A DNA stretch of 64,000 nt, from contig MNCI01029439.1 in the NCBI GenBank assembly GCA_015680685.1, positions 130,425 through 194,424 of the forward strand. The letters are read 5' to 3'. The position numbers and the translations under genes were made by a program. How positions within the stretch are numbered: the first letter of the stretch is position 1; each line of letters begins with the position of its first letter. Positions 1 through 11,301 of the stretch are shown here, one piece after another. Source of the stretch: Gnetum montanum. Its lineage: Eukaryota; Streptophyta; Gnetopsida; Gnetales; Gnetaceae. Under the pieces are notes generated by a model. That model ran no database searches, was not told the origin of the DNA, and saw only the letters and a program-made list of their open reading frames with translations.

Positions 1-238
1 CTGAACATAGTACCCATATGGATCTGGTTTCCTATAAGGGTACTGCTACCTTGGCACTGGCATTCCCCATGATTGTAATTGATGCCACAATTGGTATTGT
101 TCATAAGGTTGTGGTGGAGCTTCACTTGGATAATAAACTTGTTGTTGCTAGTGAAACTACCTTGTATTTCCCTAAGGATAAGGTAATTGTCTAGGTGCTT
201 GCCTATGTGTTAGTCAAGGATTCCCAGAATCTTGTAAG
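1..238 (-). pseudogene. Athila-like gag, C-terminal fragment
   Basis: Read on the reverse strand this stretch matches the proline/glutamine/tyrosine-rich tail of the gag genes elsewhere in the window (33100-33240 and 27000-27190). It includes the shared YPY..P-PYGYY signature and the upstream Q-S-W-G-M-P segment. It has in-frame stops, so it is decayed. It runs off the left edge and is cut at about 238 by the family-1 LTR. It is probably the target into which that element inserted. Gag would form the virus-like particle; no function remains. Confidence 0.7.
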
Positions 239-1967
239 TGTAACACCACAGGTGAAACACCACAAAATTTTGGGTCTTAGCATCTCGACTACAAATTTGG
301 CTAAGTATCAAAATAATGGCACTTTGCCTAAATTTTTCTAAGTGTTAAGTATAGTCAGCTCCAATTGCCAAATTTGCAAAATTTTTCTAAGTGTCAGAAT
401 GATGGCACTTTCTACAAATTTTTCTAAGTGTCAAAACTTCACAAATTTTTCTAAGTTTTGGTGCTATGCTCTAGAGCGTAGCCATCGTAGCACACTTTTT
501 AGTGGCTAGTTTTGCCTAAGTGTCAAGCTAGAATCTATCAAGCTAGCTCAACATGGAAGACACTTTGGCATATTTTCTAACTTTCAAGGCTACCTCTCCT
601 GCTACGCCATAGAGTTTAGCCAGCGTACCATGAAGGAAGACTGCAAATTTCATCAAAATTTGGCTAAGTGTCCCTGCTACGCTCTACTACACTCCCTAGC
701 GTAGCAAGCATAACCAGTGTAAGACATCAAAATTTTGCAAATTTTCACTAAGTGTTGTGTTATGCTCTAGAGCGTAGCTAGCTTAACACTAGAGAAAAGC
801 CTTTGATAGTCTCTAGAAGCCTCCAGAACTTGGCATTAGCCTTCGTCTCAACTTCGACATTCCTCCAAAAACTAGGATTTACAATTTGCATCCCTCATTT
901 GTTCCAAATTGTACCTACACTCTAGAGCGTAGCTAGCATAGCAAGAACAAGGATTACAATCTTCACCAAATTCTTCTAAGTGCCCATGCTATTCCTTGTC
1001 CCCAGCCAATGTTCCACACCTCACACATAACATGGGATGAGCATAGCAATTAGTGTCCTGTGTCCCACACGTAACAAGGGATGAGTGTAGTAGCCAAAGT
1101 TAGAAAATTTTTGAACTTTTTCTAGTCACCTCTAGACTTAGAAAATTTTCAAAATTTTTCTTCTGGTCCTACCTACCGCACTACCATGTGGCACCCAATT
1201 TGCATTTTGGACTAACCCTAGCCCTATAAATACCCTTGTGTCTTAATGTTTTAAGAGGAAGAAGGGGTTGGCTTCCATTTTTCACCAGTGGGGGTAGTTG
1301 GCACTTTCACTTGGCATTTGGCACTTTGGCATCTTGGCACTTAGCTCCATGGGCAAATGAGACCCAAAGCACACCACACCAGTAGAGAGGTAGTCCTACA
1401 TCACACAATATATTGTAGCCCTGTTGCAGCCTTGTAGAACATCGCACGGTACACCGTGGCAACCAACCCGACAAGCACAATTCATCACAGCAAGCACCAG
1501 TCTTCACGGCTCGACACCACTGAGACTGTGACTGCACTCCCACTACGCCCGTTATACACCATGTACCTGTTGAGATCCTTTTGGAATTAGCTAGGCTCCC
1601 CCTTTTAGGGCAATGCACTTCTGTTCTCAAATCTTGTTGCATTTCTCAAGCATTTCTCTTTGGTATTCAACATAACACTTATATTTTCTCACTTTTTCAT
1701 ATGTATTTGCACATTTACATCACTGTTCTTAAGCTAGGACACCCCGCTACACTCTAGCTTAGCCAACCTTGGCTTCTGCGCTTAACATAGTATAAACCCT
1801 TCTCACACATAGTCATTTTACCACCACGTAAGTATCTGTCTGATCGACATGACTATTCAGGGCACCTTATTTCTGTTTCCTAGCATGACCCTTGCATAGA
1901 TTCAGGGTTAGGCTGTACACCTACAAACCTCTTGGTGTTCCAGCCACCGATGTTTTCGATCGTTACA
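239..1967 (+). repeat. Family-1 5' LTR, copy 1
   Basis: The right end is fixed by ACA five bases before the PBS. The left end is set by similarity to the start of the second copy (tgtgaaacaccat at 61094). The U3 is unusual: the word AGCGTAGC and its inverse recur many times (near 470, 600, 670-710, 765-785, 920), some as near-perfect palindromes around CTCTAGAG. The TATA box sits at 1224-1232. The region includes a cctctagactta repeat near 1130 and a long C/A-rich R-U5. No open frame here looks coding. Confidence 0.65.
1224..1232 (+). promoter_or_regulatory. TATA box of family-1 LTR, copy 1
   Basis: CTATAAATA followed by CCCTTGTG. The second copy has the same box and context at 62289-62297, which supports this as the U3 promoter. 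Confidence 0.7.
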
Positions 1968-1972
1968 ATTTT

Positions 1973-1991
1973 TGGTGCTAGAAGGAGGGCC
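1973..1991 (+). other. Primer binding site, family 1
   Basis: TGGTGCTAGAAGGAGGGCC lies five bases after the LTR end and is repeated with one change (TGGCGCTAG...) at 62918. The conserved TGG start and position mark it as the minus-strand primer site. From memory this type pairs with a tRNA-Arg in plants; the tRNA assignment is not proven here. Confidence 0.75.
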
Positions 1992-2052
1992 TTGCCATTT
2001 TCTTCTGCATTTTTTTGATTGGCACTTATTCAAAACTCTGGATGCTCTAAAG

Positions 2053-2167
2053 AGTGTAACAAGTTCTCATAGCGTGGCAAGCTCTAGTGTACTAAGTGTG
2101 GCAAGCTCCAGCGTAGTGAGTGTGGCAAGCTCTAGCGTAGTGAGTGTGGAAAGCTCTAACATAACGA
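2053..2167 (+). repeat. 24-bp tandem repeat in family-1 leader
   Basis: Four full units start at 2072, 2096, 2120 and 2144, with a degenerate partial unit before them. The core is GTGTGGCAAGCTC then AGCGTAGTGA. The unit carries the same AGCGTAG word found in the LTR. It lies between the PBS and gag, so it is untranslated leader. An open frame across it is only a by-product of the 24-bp period. Confidence 0.8.
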
Positions 2168-2202
2168 GCATAGCACCAGAGTTAGCCATTTTTAGTAACT
2201 TT

Positions 2203-2415
2203 CATACTTAGCATTTTTATTTTTATTTTGCATTTTCATACTTAGCCAAATTTTCTACAGTTTTACACTTTGTTAATTTTTTTGTTGTTTCCATACTTAG
2301 CCATTTTTCTACATTTTTACACTTAGCTATTTTTCTACATTTTTATAGTTAGCCATTTTTCTGCTACCAGTAGACTTAGTCATGTTTCTAAAGTTTTTAG
2401 AGTTAGCCATTTTTT
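2203..2415 (+). repeat. T-rich degenerate leader repeat
   Basis: About eight copies of a 24-30 bp unit, ACTTAGCCATTTTTCTACA plus T-run, with variants. It lies between the 24-bp repeat and the gag start. No coding potential seen. Confidence 0.7.
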
Positions 2416-2449
2416 GTAAACAGCAGCTCTCACAACCCAACCTGTGAAC

Positions 2450-3478
2450 ATGAATCCAGATCAACCTTTCACATCAGTGTTTAACACATTTGACACCAAG
2501 ATCCACCCAAAGCATACCGCACTAAGCCATGAACAATACAATTTTGTTTGTGCCAAAATCTAAGCAAGATTACCAATGGATCACCTTGACCTAGAGGAAA
2601 AATAAGATTACAAACGAGTCCATCGGGATGGACGAGAGTATAACCCTACCTTATTTGACATAATCCCACTCACAGAGTCTTACCACTAGCTATTGTCCTA
2701 ACTCATCCGTGCAAACAAGCATGATGTAGGGATAATCTACGAAAAAGCCTCACAGAAGGAAGAAGATGAGTTTGAGGCCTACTTCAAATGCGAGAGCCCC
2801 CTTTACATTGTCTTCCAACAACCACTCCCTAGTACAACCCTTCCTTGATTTAGCTCATCGATCCTCTCCGAGATGGTGACCATGCCAATTTGGCCTTCCT
2901 TGCAAGCGATCACTACATTTTCCCAACCCTATGCTCATGTAGGGACCACCTCCCAGCCCTAGATGACTTAAGAATCCTACATCCTGCTTGTCTCATCAGT
3001 GTCCATGGTGTCTATCCAACCCACTTGTGTGTGTTCCACCTCGGTCATAGCACCCATCCCTCAACTAACACATCAACTAAACCCGTCTACTACGACGCTA
3101 AAGTAGCAACGTCTATCCACTATGACACTAAACTGGCAATGCCCGTCTGCTACTACGTTAAACTAACAACGCTCGTTCGCTACAATGTTAAATTCGCAAA
3201 CTCCACAACCAACAATCCGACCCTACATCATATGCTCAACGCAAGCCCAGCCAATGCAACCGACTAGCACATCCCCAAGCTTGGATTAGGCATTGCAGCT
3301 GATCCAAAGCTTGATGGAGGAGATCAACTGACTCAAGGCTATCTCCTCTAACACTATCAAGGTGGTGGACTTCTACGGGGAAGACCCCATAAGTCCTATG
3401 ATCCCACCCCTAACTCTTCCAACTGCGGTCCAATTGTCGTAACTCACCAAGTACAATGGTGAAGGGGACCCCAATGCA
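2450..3478 (+). pseudogene. Family-1 gag, N-terminal part, decayed
   Basis: From an ATG at 2450 the frame reads a protein similar to that at 63012. Both share the segment EQYNF.C.KI.A.LP, then D or K-Y-x-x-[IV]H-x-[DG]GRE[YF].P..FDIIPL.E. At least five in-frame stops (near 2562, 2607, 2687, 2699 and 2848) break it. Further on it reads a conserved pre-capsid segment (MEEIN, then KYNGEGDPNAHL) that precedes the Retrotrans_gag domain in plant Ty3 elements. The capsid domain itself is absent, cut at about 3478. Confidence 0.75.
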
Positions 3479-4572
3479 CACTTAGATTATTATTACTTTC
3501 AATTGTTAATTATTTACTATTTTCTCTAGTTAAATGTTTTCATTTATTGTTATTTACTATTCTTATTATTAAGTGGAATGCATATGCCTTAATCATGAGT
3601 GTTTAAGTGGAAGTACTTGGTAATCCAGTAGTGTATCATTTGGCACACCTAGTGACATACACTTGGCAATCCCAAAAGTAGTCTCACAAAGTCCAAGATG
3701 TATATGGATGATTAAGAGTGGATACTCATCGCACATAGGCTAGTTTAGATCTTATTTTCCATTGGCAGCAGCTAAACATGGATGGAATCACATACATTTC
3801 TTTTGCATGAGTGGGACAACATTGTGGCCTGCAACTTTCCGTTTCTAACCATGCACGCAGCTTGTTCTTCCAGAGTTGTAGAGGATGTGAGGTAGATGCG
3901 TAAATTCCATTAAGGCCATAATGTCAGCTGCTCCTGCTGAAACAACAACATTTGTTTTTTTCTTTAGTTGCTAATTTAAACTCTCCAAACGTTACAAGGT
4001 TTCCAAAATGTTGGAATGGCTAATTTTGCACCGTCTCCAGGTTGAATGCTAAGGTCTGCATCATTATTACCCTTTTTTGGATTTTATGGCATGCTGGTCC
4101 GAATTTTTAAGTTTGGTTTGTTATTTTTTTGCATATGGTTGCTACCAAAATATTAGCAGCAAATGACTATTAGCTAACGCCTTTAGCATGATAAGGCAGT
4201 AAAAGGAAGCAGCTTACTAACCATTAATAATTTCCAAGAGGAAAATTGAAGTTACAAACCTGGTTCCTAATTTGGGAAATAATATATACATATATATTCA
4301 CCTTTCTTTTGGTTAAATGCACCCCTATGTATCATGTAATTTGTTTCAAATAAAGTAATGGTTTCAAATAGTGAAACTATATTCTAGTAGGTAAACTAAT
4401 TAATCATGGCTTTGTGTTTAGCATGGGAAAGTTGACATCAACAACAGCAAACTATGATTAAGGCATAACAATCTAGATGCCACAACTAGTCCCATCCACA
4501 GAATTCAACTGGCTCGTGCGTGAATGCTTGTGATTCGTATGGTTGGGCATAGAGGGTATCTATTGCTCATCA
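3479..4572 (+). repeat. Element B, 5' LTR remnant (R-U5), interrupted
   Basis: Both parts align with other LTRs here. 3479-3765 matches the middle of the LTR at 6265-7149 (reverse), with the paired 'cacttggtaatcccaa' motifs. 4444-4572 carries the usual end, a gene-like 'ccacaactagtcccatcc...' run and terminal TCATCA. U3 and TATA are missing, removed at the junction with the family-1 remnant. An unrelated stretch (3766-4443) replaces part of U5. Confidence 0.7.
3766..4443. other. Unidentified insert in element B LTR
   Basis: This 0.68-kb stretch has no match to the surrounding LTR sequences and replaces about 170 bp expected there. It is less repetitive than its surroundings, with a mixed-composition left half (to about 3940), an AT-rich right half and an ATATATACATATATAT run at about 4281-4296. 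AATAAAG near 4350 could be a polyadenylation signal. No terminal repeats, target duplication or long reading frame were found. It could be a captured host gene fragment or an unknown element. Confidence 0.4.
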
Positions 4573-4573
4573 T

Positions 4574-4591
4574 TGGTATCATTGCCAAGGA
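4574..4591 (+). other. Primer binding site of element B
   Basis: TGGTATCATTGCCAAGGA follows the LTR end TCATCA by one base. It is a mutated form of TGGYGCCGTTGCCGGGGA, best preserved at 41176-41193, the tRNA-Asp type site known from Athila-like elements. Confidence 0.7.
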
Positions 4592-4697
4592 TGGTGCTAG
4601 TTATCTAGATTAGTTATATTGTACATGATTGATGTAAAGGTATTAATGATTTATCTCTTAGAAACTATTAATATTTTAAGTCACACACATTAAAACC

Positions 4698-6264
4698 ATG
4701 TCTTCTTCACATAGGCCAATAATGCATTGTATGATGAAAACACTCATAGGAGAAATGATAAGATATATACTAAAGATAATTGGAGTGAACAAACTCAAGT
4801 AGGGGTTTCATATGCTCAATTCAACCCATACTACATGCAATGGCTATGTTCAACTAGTACAAACAATCCTAGAGGAGATGGAGAAAGTCCTAAAAAAATG
4901 AGAACCTCAAGGCCTAAGACCTCCTCTAAACCTAGAAAAGATAGATCAAAGGACCATGGGGGGCAATATAGGAGCCATGGCAATTCTCCCAGTTCCTCAT
5001 CTTCCTCTTCCTCTTCAACGTCTAGTTCTGAAGAATATGAATGTAGTTATAGAGATAGAGATCCACAATGATGTCAAAATAAAGATAAAAATCGAACCCA
5101 AGGGCAAAATCAAAGACATCAAAATGAGCATAGACAAGATCATTACAATCAAAGGATTAGAAATATAGATTATCACTATGATGTGTCTAATACAAATGAA
5201 CCCTTATTGGCTACTAGGGGCCTAACACAGATTAGGAAGGCAATTCAAATACCCCCAAAGGCATCAAAGGGATAGTCGCATCAAATGGCTTGATATGGAC
5301 AACCTTCCTAAATTAAGAGGAGGCTATAATTCTGATCCACAACATCACTTACAAGCCTTTCATTATGCTTGTGCCTTGAAAAATATAGAACATAAGTGGC
5401 AAAAGCTTAAGCTCTATCCTAGGACACTAGTTGACGAAGTTAAAAGTTGGTGTAGATCATTGAAACCAGATTCAATCCATCGATAGTCCACAATGCTAGA
5501 ACTCTTCAATGAGAAATACCAAGCCTATGCTAGAGTGTCCAACTTGAGAAAACAAATCCAAGGATGGAAGTAAGAAAATCAAGAACCCTTGGATGTGGCC
5601 TTGGATAGATACTATTTGCTACTACATAGATGTCTTGGCCATGATTTCTTTGAAAAGGAGAAAATTTTCCACATCATAGATGGGCTTTATAATCATATGA
5701 TGAAGACTTTTGGGATTGATGCCCAAGGTTGGTTATACAAATTGAAAGCCCATTAGATATAAAGGCTAATCAAGTGGGTGGCAACAAAAGAAGGAGACCT
5801 ATGTAAATGAGAGAATGTAGAGGAATAGAACTAGGACCCAACTCTTCAAAAGAAAAAGGGTACATAACTATGATGAAGAAAAAGAGGTAGCTCTCGATGA
5901 GGTGATTTCATAGCAAACCTTGCCAATACAAAAGTCTATTAACAAGCTTGAAGCAAGGATAGATAAGATGTGGGAGTTGATGAACAATAAAGTTACAAGT
6001 TACATAAAAACTATAGAGGAGAAAGTAATGCAACAGGAATCAAGTGATCAAAACAAGAAGAGGAAAAGGAACCAAGAAATAACTATGAACACTTATCAAC
6101 AAAAAAGAAAAATAGTTGTCAAAGAATATGCTATAGACTCAACCAAAGAAGAGGATGATGGATGTGACATCTACCTATATGATCATCCAAAGGGCTATTA
6201 CCCAGTTATGTTACCTCTACATGAGTATTGGGCTTTTACTTTGAATTCCAAGTTCATACAAAAG
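4698..6264 (+). pseudogene. Element B gag, decayed
   Basis: Starts at ATG 4698, the position used by the other gags here. It runs through a charged N-terminus, a serine run (about 4987-5030), an RS/HQ-rich segment, then the capsid domain (Retrotrans_gag). The capsid shows GGYNSDP, the AFH.AC.L segment, the W[YC]RSL motif and a LDRYY..LHRCLGH segment (5280-5760). A C-terminal K-rich part ends in a YDHPKGYYPV motif, where better copies have a short cysteine/histidine motif. One-base shifts (including one near the start) and many stops break it. It is cut at 6264 by the reverse-strand LTR of element C. Its closest relative is the gag of element E. Confidence 0.8.
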
Positions 6265-7149
6265 TGATGAGCAGTGAGGTACCCCTATACTCAACCATAC
6301 GAATCACAAGTGTTCACACACAATCTAGTTGAATTCCATGGATTGAACTAATTGTGCATCTAAATTGTTATGCCTTGATCGTAGTTCATTATCTTCCTAC
6401 TTAGACTAGTGGTAGGTTTGGCACATATGGTTTAGTCTAGAGTGAGGCATGTGATGATTGATGTTGTCTGGCCCTAGCTACTCCTAATGATAATATGAGA
6501 GTAGTTAATTAAACTAATTAACAATGGAAAGTAAAGTCTAAACTAGCCTATGTGCGATGAGTATCCATTCCTAATCATCTGTACATGCCTTGAACTTTGC
6601 GTAACTACAGTTGGGATTACCAAGTATACGTCACTGGGTGTACCAAATGATACGATGCTGGGCTACTAAGTAGTTACACTTAAGCATTCGCGATTAGTTG
6701 TACTCATTCCACTTAATGACAAGAATAATAAAGAGCAATAAATGAAAACATTCACTAAGGAAAATAATAAACAATTAAATAACTAAAAGAAATAATAAAT
6801 ATAAGTGGATGTTATAATGATGAAAGTAATCTCCATCTTTATTGCTGGTCATGTAACACGTCCAAGTACATCACACTCGAATAAGGATGCTATACAATCA
6901 CTTAACATCACACTGCAAGCATGCACTAGAAAACAAATTCTTACTCTAAAATCTATAAAAAGCTATCTAAAATCTATCCAAAAATCTATATCTCAACCAT
7001 GCACCCAAGTGTGATATTTATAGGCTAGCATGGAAGGGGTGATATTAGATGCCCAACATCAAAGGTTATGCCCCGATATCAAATACCTGACATCATAGCC
7101 CCGATATCAGATATCTGATATCATGGCCTTGTAAAACAAGACTCATCAT
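6265..7149 (-). repeat. Element C 3' LTR
   Basis: Begins TGATGAGCAGTGAGGTACC and ends ...ACTCATCA, the inverted TGATG/CATCA termini of this group. On the reverse strand the order is a short U3 with GATATC-type words (7040-7130), a TATA box (reverse of TATTTATAG near 7014-7022), the AATAAAGA motif near 6833, and U5. A decayed polypurine tract flanks it at 7150-7162, so this is the 3' LTR of an element continuing to the right rather than a solo LTR. It lies directly in the gag of element B. Confidence 0.8.
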
Positions 7150-7279
7150 GCCACACGATTGAATAAAAATTCATGCTTGAGTTAAACAAAATGAGGAGCA
7201 AGTTCTTTACAAAAAATTGGGAAGTTATGGGATTATTGACTGACTTAAATAAATAGGAAAATTGACTCTTTCATGTTGT

Positions 7280-10110
7280 AGTCATGTTTTAGAAAAAATA
7301 TGGACACAACATTACAAGACACAAAATTGGGAAAGCTCATGTGGTTTCCGAAGGTGGTGTCTCTTCCATCGGTCACTTCCCTTTGTCATCTAGCTTTTGA
7401 AATTTTTAGCAGTTTAGGAGCACCTTCAACTTTTCCTCCTTTATCCTTGGGTCATGTACCATCTAGGCTATTAAACCGATGTGTGCTAGAATCGGTACAT
7501 TCCATGGGCACAATAGCTACAAAAACATTTTGTTTGCTTTCACATACCTAGCCACATTACCATCATTTCTCCTCAAAGGCCCTAGCCTTTCCCTTCAATT
7601 CATGGAGATCTATTAATCTTCTAGCTAGGTCTGAGGCTACCTCTCCCTACCCATGGTAGTGGACTTAATCACCTCTAATTTTGAGTTTGCCATGTGAAGT
7701 TTTTGTAGAGCATTTTTCCTATCTACAAACTCTTTTTCATATAATGTATAGGTGGCCACTACTTGCTGCTCTAGCTCATTTCTAGGTCGACCTACCATTA
7801 ACATGGCAAGGTTGGCATATCGTAGGTTAGCCAATGCCATGTATGCCTTTAAATCTTCAATCTATAGGATTTTTTGTTGACATGGAACTGATGAAAGTCC
7901 TTGCCATCTAGATTTCTTTTTCATTGATTTGTTTGTACATGATGATTTGGTCCCAAAAGTGCTCCTTCAGCTTCTCATGTTTTTTGGCCTCATTTTGTCA
8001 CATGCTTATCTCGATTGCAAATTTTTGATGAATTATGCGGACCTCCTCCAATGAGAGGGCTCAATTTTTTCTAGTCAATCTATTGATGCCTTAGTTAACC
8101 CTCACTTTTTGTTCTCTCAACTAGTGGACACTTTCTTCCAAAATGTTCTTCTGTTTCTCAACAATGGTCAACCTGGCATTATCAGTAACAAGCTACTTTT
8201 TCTCTTCTTGTGTGGCAGTCAATGCCTTCTTATGGGAATATGCTTAAGCTTCAGCAACTGAGGCATTCTAGACCACCTTCTTCTTTTCTTGCTAAATAGA
8301 TTTGTTTTATTCAATCAATTGGTTCAACTGCTCTATTCGGAATTATTCTAGCTAGTTAGGTGCAACAAATTGGGTAAGGTCCCCATCTTTCAACTCACAG
8401 GGTGGCCAACTCTTATTGCAGTTGATGCACTTCTATTTCTACATGTTTTAGCCTAGTCTCTACCATGACCAACTTCCCATTTATGGCAATGAGGTCTAAT
8501 TACATTGTAGTAACATCACTAGGGATGTCAAAGGATTTTCATTACTTGGCCAGTCTTCAGCAATATATCAAGTACATCATCATGGGCCATAGGAGTCATT
8601 GAAGTCCTAGCAAGCATTTGTGCATCCCTGGTCCCAGTCAAGACCACTAGGGACATAACAAGCACATTGAAAGATTCTTGGATGTAATCTATTATTACCT
8701 CTGCTGTGCCTACCATAACCTAATGTTGCATGACCATCACTATGACATCTTTTCCTATTTCAAGCATCCCTTGAAAAGATGTAGTGTTACCAGATATTTG
8801 TTGAGATCATTGGGCTTCTTTCCCTGATTGTAAAGAAATTTGCCCTCTTGATGGGTCAGTAGAAATGGTGGGCTGCATGGCATTGTTGATAACTCAAAAG
8901 AGGTTTGATTCATCCCTACTTTTCCAACTAATAGTTTCAACAATTCTTTGTAGATTTCTCATCACAGGCCAGTCATCTTGTGGTAGTAAAGGTGGAACTT
9001 GTGGCTCACATTGCTGCTTGGTTTCTTCCTTTGTTTTTTTTTTCTTTTTTTCTTTTTTTCTTTTTGTTTTGTCTCCTTTTCTATTTCTTGTTCTTTACTA
9101 AGGTCTTTCCTTGGTGTTGCATGTTTAAGCAACTCAACAAAAGAAGCATTTTGAGCCCTCCTTAGAACATCATTGGTGCATCCTAGGATTCTAGCATGCT
9201 TGCATAGCTTCCTGATTAGGTAAGGGAATGGAAGTGTTGGTTTCCCTGCATTATTTTCTTCGAAGTGCCTTTTAATTTCCATGACATACATTTGGGGAAG
9301 ATTAGCATTTATTTGCCCATTAATATTGCACTTTGCTTGGCTACATAGGTTGAGATATTGTTGAACCCTTTAGTTGGGAAGAGGTGGTCTGTGTCTATCT
9401 TAAAATAGGTCCTCTCTTCCAGAGTTAACTCATTGTATGTTTTATTGTCTTTATTATACGTCTGCATTAGCCATAACTTTCTTGTTTCTGGATTGAACCT
9501 TATGGATAGATGCCTCAACTTGTCCCCCACATTTGGTAGATTCAGAGCCCCTACAATTGCTTTGACTGAAAAAGATATAATGACTTTGTCAAAGTTAACT
9601 GTGGTGCCTTCTTACTTGTTATGCCAAAATTGGTACGTCTCACTGAGGTATCATTCTCCACTTTCTAAAAGGTTGTACCATAATGGTGATGCCTAGAGTT
9701 GATTTCAAACTACCTCAAGGGAAAATGCACAAATGGGCCAAAGTTCATTTCCATAATGACCGTAGTCAACATGGATTTCTCCTAGATGGCTTTAAGGCAT
9801 TTTTGGGACAATGTGACACATTGTCCTTGCATCTAAGCTTGTGGTTCTATGACCTCTCCTTGGACCAACTGCCCTATAGTAGGAGCCTCTTTATGAATGT
9901 TGAATGATTGGGCCTCCTGTTCCTCATATTCAGTTGATGGGCCTTGTTCTCCTGGTCGACCTCTACCACCTCTTAGGCATTTGCTTGCTTCTTGCAAAGG
10001 TCCTTCTTGTCCTCATCTTTTTGGAGCCATTTACAATCAATCAAGGGTGTAATGTTACTAAATTGTTGTTCTTTATCATTAACAGGTTTATACCTTACTC
10101 ATGACCTTAG
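7280..10110 (-). pseudogene. Element C extra 3' ORF: plant-transposon-like domain plus coiled coil
   Basis: Reverse strand between a lost pol and the 3' LTR. From right to left it encodes a lysine-rich start (about 10080), a segment with RFNPETRKLW and FPTKG (9309-9530), and a segment with LPFPYLIRKLCKHARI (8962-9291). That last motif resembles the 'putative plant transposon protein' domain found in Athila-type extra ORFs. A lysine run, a linker and a long heptad-rich coiled coil (7640-8500) follow. Frameshifts and stops are frequent. The homologous ORF in element X (24424-25826) is better preserved. The position matches the env-like ORF of Athila elements, but no signal peptide or membrane span is seen. 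Function unknown. Confidence 0.6.
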
Positions 10111-10329
10111 TTTCATTAAGTTCTTTAACTCATATGATTGTAGAGTTAGAAAAATTTTCAGAAAAATGCCCAAAAAGTGTTGATCTTCTTTTATGATCCT
10201 TTGCAATTGGCCTCTTTTTCCTTATGTATGGCTTATCATAAAGGTTATGGTTCCTTCAATGAGAGAATTAGGGATTTTGGCATTTATATGATTGATTATT
10301 AGGAACACTATAGGATGATGGTAATGATT

Positions 10330-10789
10330 TAAGTAAGCAAACTGCCTTGATCCTCATCATTTATATTAACATCCAAATCTAACAATTTCTTTACATAAGA
10401 ATTGAAAATATTTAAATGCTCATGGATACTTACACCTTCTTTCATTTTTAATGACCAAAATTCAGACTTAAGTTGAAGGCGGTTTGAAGAGCACTTAATC
10501 ATATGTAAAGATTCTAGCTTTATCCAGAAGTTTGCCACAAAGTTGCTCCACCAGCATTGTACCTCACTTCATCTGCCATGCACAAACACATGGTAGCAAG
10601 AGCCTTCAAATTAGTTTCCTCCCAAGTTTCATCATCCATAGCACTAGGCCTTTTACTCTCTACCATTAAGAGCTTTGTGCAATCCTTGATGCACTAGTAA
10701 ATCCCACACCTTCATTTTCTACAAACCAAAGTTTCCCTATCATCGAATTTTACAATGTCAAACTTTGTAATTCTTGACAAGCTAGTCAT
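10330..10789 (-). pseudogene. Copia gag N-terminus, decayed
   Basis: From ATG at 10789 the reverse strand reads the typical copia gag start: KFD-x-VKFDDRE, a WDLLV-like segment, HKALNG, DDETWEE...LKALATMCLCMADEV. It then reads W.KLESLHM.K, LKMKEGVSIHEHLNIFN, LLDLDVNINDEDQ, the UBN2/DUF4219-type gag. Stops and frameshifts are present from the first 40 codons. The zinc knuckle is missing. In the complete element this protein would form the particle. Confidence 0.8.
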
Positions 10790-10811
10790 TCGTGGTAAAT
10801 TTCTAACCCTA

Positions 10812-10823
10812 CCTTTGATACCA
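10812..10823 (-). other. Copia primer binding site
   Basis: Reverse strand TGGTATCAAAGG, two bases inside the LTR. This matches the initiator-Met tRNA site usual in plant copia elements (TGGTATCAGAGC) apart from a few changes. Confidence 0.8.
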
Positions 10824-10825
10824 TT

Positions 10826-11301
10826 TGTTGTGGAAAATGACTATTGAATTGTAAAAATAAAGAGAAAAACAAAATACACAAGATTTACGTAGTAAAACCC
10901 TTCAATGTGAAGGGAAAGATTCATTGGTCAAGGCAAAATAATTTTCTTGAAGACAAAAAGGTGAGTACAAGGTTTCTCTCACTCTCTCCAATTTTGTATC
11001 ACCAGCTGACACTATGTTTGTATTTATAGCATAGTCTCTCTTAATGTTTTGGTACTTTACTTTAGCAATGCCTAGATTACAAGTAATAGAGAATCCAAGG
11101 TACATCTAGTGCTTAACTTTAGTAATGCTCATCTTACAAATAGAAACGAGTACAAGTAAAAGTGAGTTAATTAGAAACTCAATTATATGTTTAGAGTTTC
11201 CAAAATAACAAAAAGGAAACATCAATAATTAAAAACAACAACAAAATAGAAAACATTGAAGAGAAGGAAAAGACACAAGATTACCTGTTGTCAACTCAAC
11301 A
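10826..11301 (-). repeat. Copia LTR (5' LTR on reverse strand)
   Basis: 476 bp, TGTTGTGG...CTCAACA on the forward strand. The reverse-strand promoter shows a TATA-like box near 11018-11026 (reverse of TTTATAGC). Sequence after it includes the plant copia LTR feature of an exon-like 'cttcaatgtgaagg' hairpin (10900-10914). Confidence 0.75.

Larger units (their letters stand above)
239..3478 (+). mobile_element. Ty3/gypsy family-1 element, copy 1 (5' part)
   Basis: The order is LTR (239-1967), primer binding site (1973-1991), repeat-rich leader, then a decayed gag N-terminus ending abruptly at about 3478. The layout and the gag protein match the second copy at 61094-64000, which supports one family. 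Everything downstream of the gag start (capsid core, protease, RT, integrase) is missing: after a run encoding a typical pre-capsid segment (YNGEGDPNAHL) the sequence changes to the LTR of an unrelated element. The copy is therefore a 5' truncated remnant. The outer LTR boundary is uncertain by about 12 bp because a short duplication (caccac) lies at the start. Confidence 0.75.
10330..11301 (-). mobile_element. Ty1/copia element fragment (LTR plus gag start)
   Basis: Reverse strand. An LTR with TGTTG/CAACA ends (10826-11301), a PBS reading TGGTATCAAAGG (10812-10823, initiator-tRNA-Met type) and a gag N-terminus. The rest (protease, integrase, RT, second LTR) is missing; copia similarity fades at about 10330, where element C begins. 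The right-hand flank of the LTR is 'atttc'; no matching target duplication could be found because the other end is lost. Confidence 0.8.

Noticed and set aside
1307-1642. 111-codon reverse frame in the family-1 LTR
   Set aside because: Cysteine-rich composition without family similarity, inside R-U5 of an LTR; not conserved in copy 2.
8865-9165. Forward hydrophobic frames with long F runs
   Set aside because: Antisense of the lysine-rich stretch of the reverse-strand ORF of element C.
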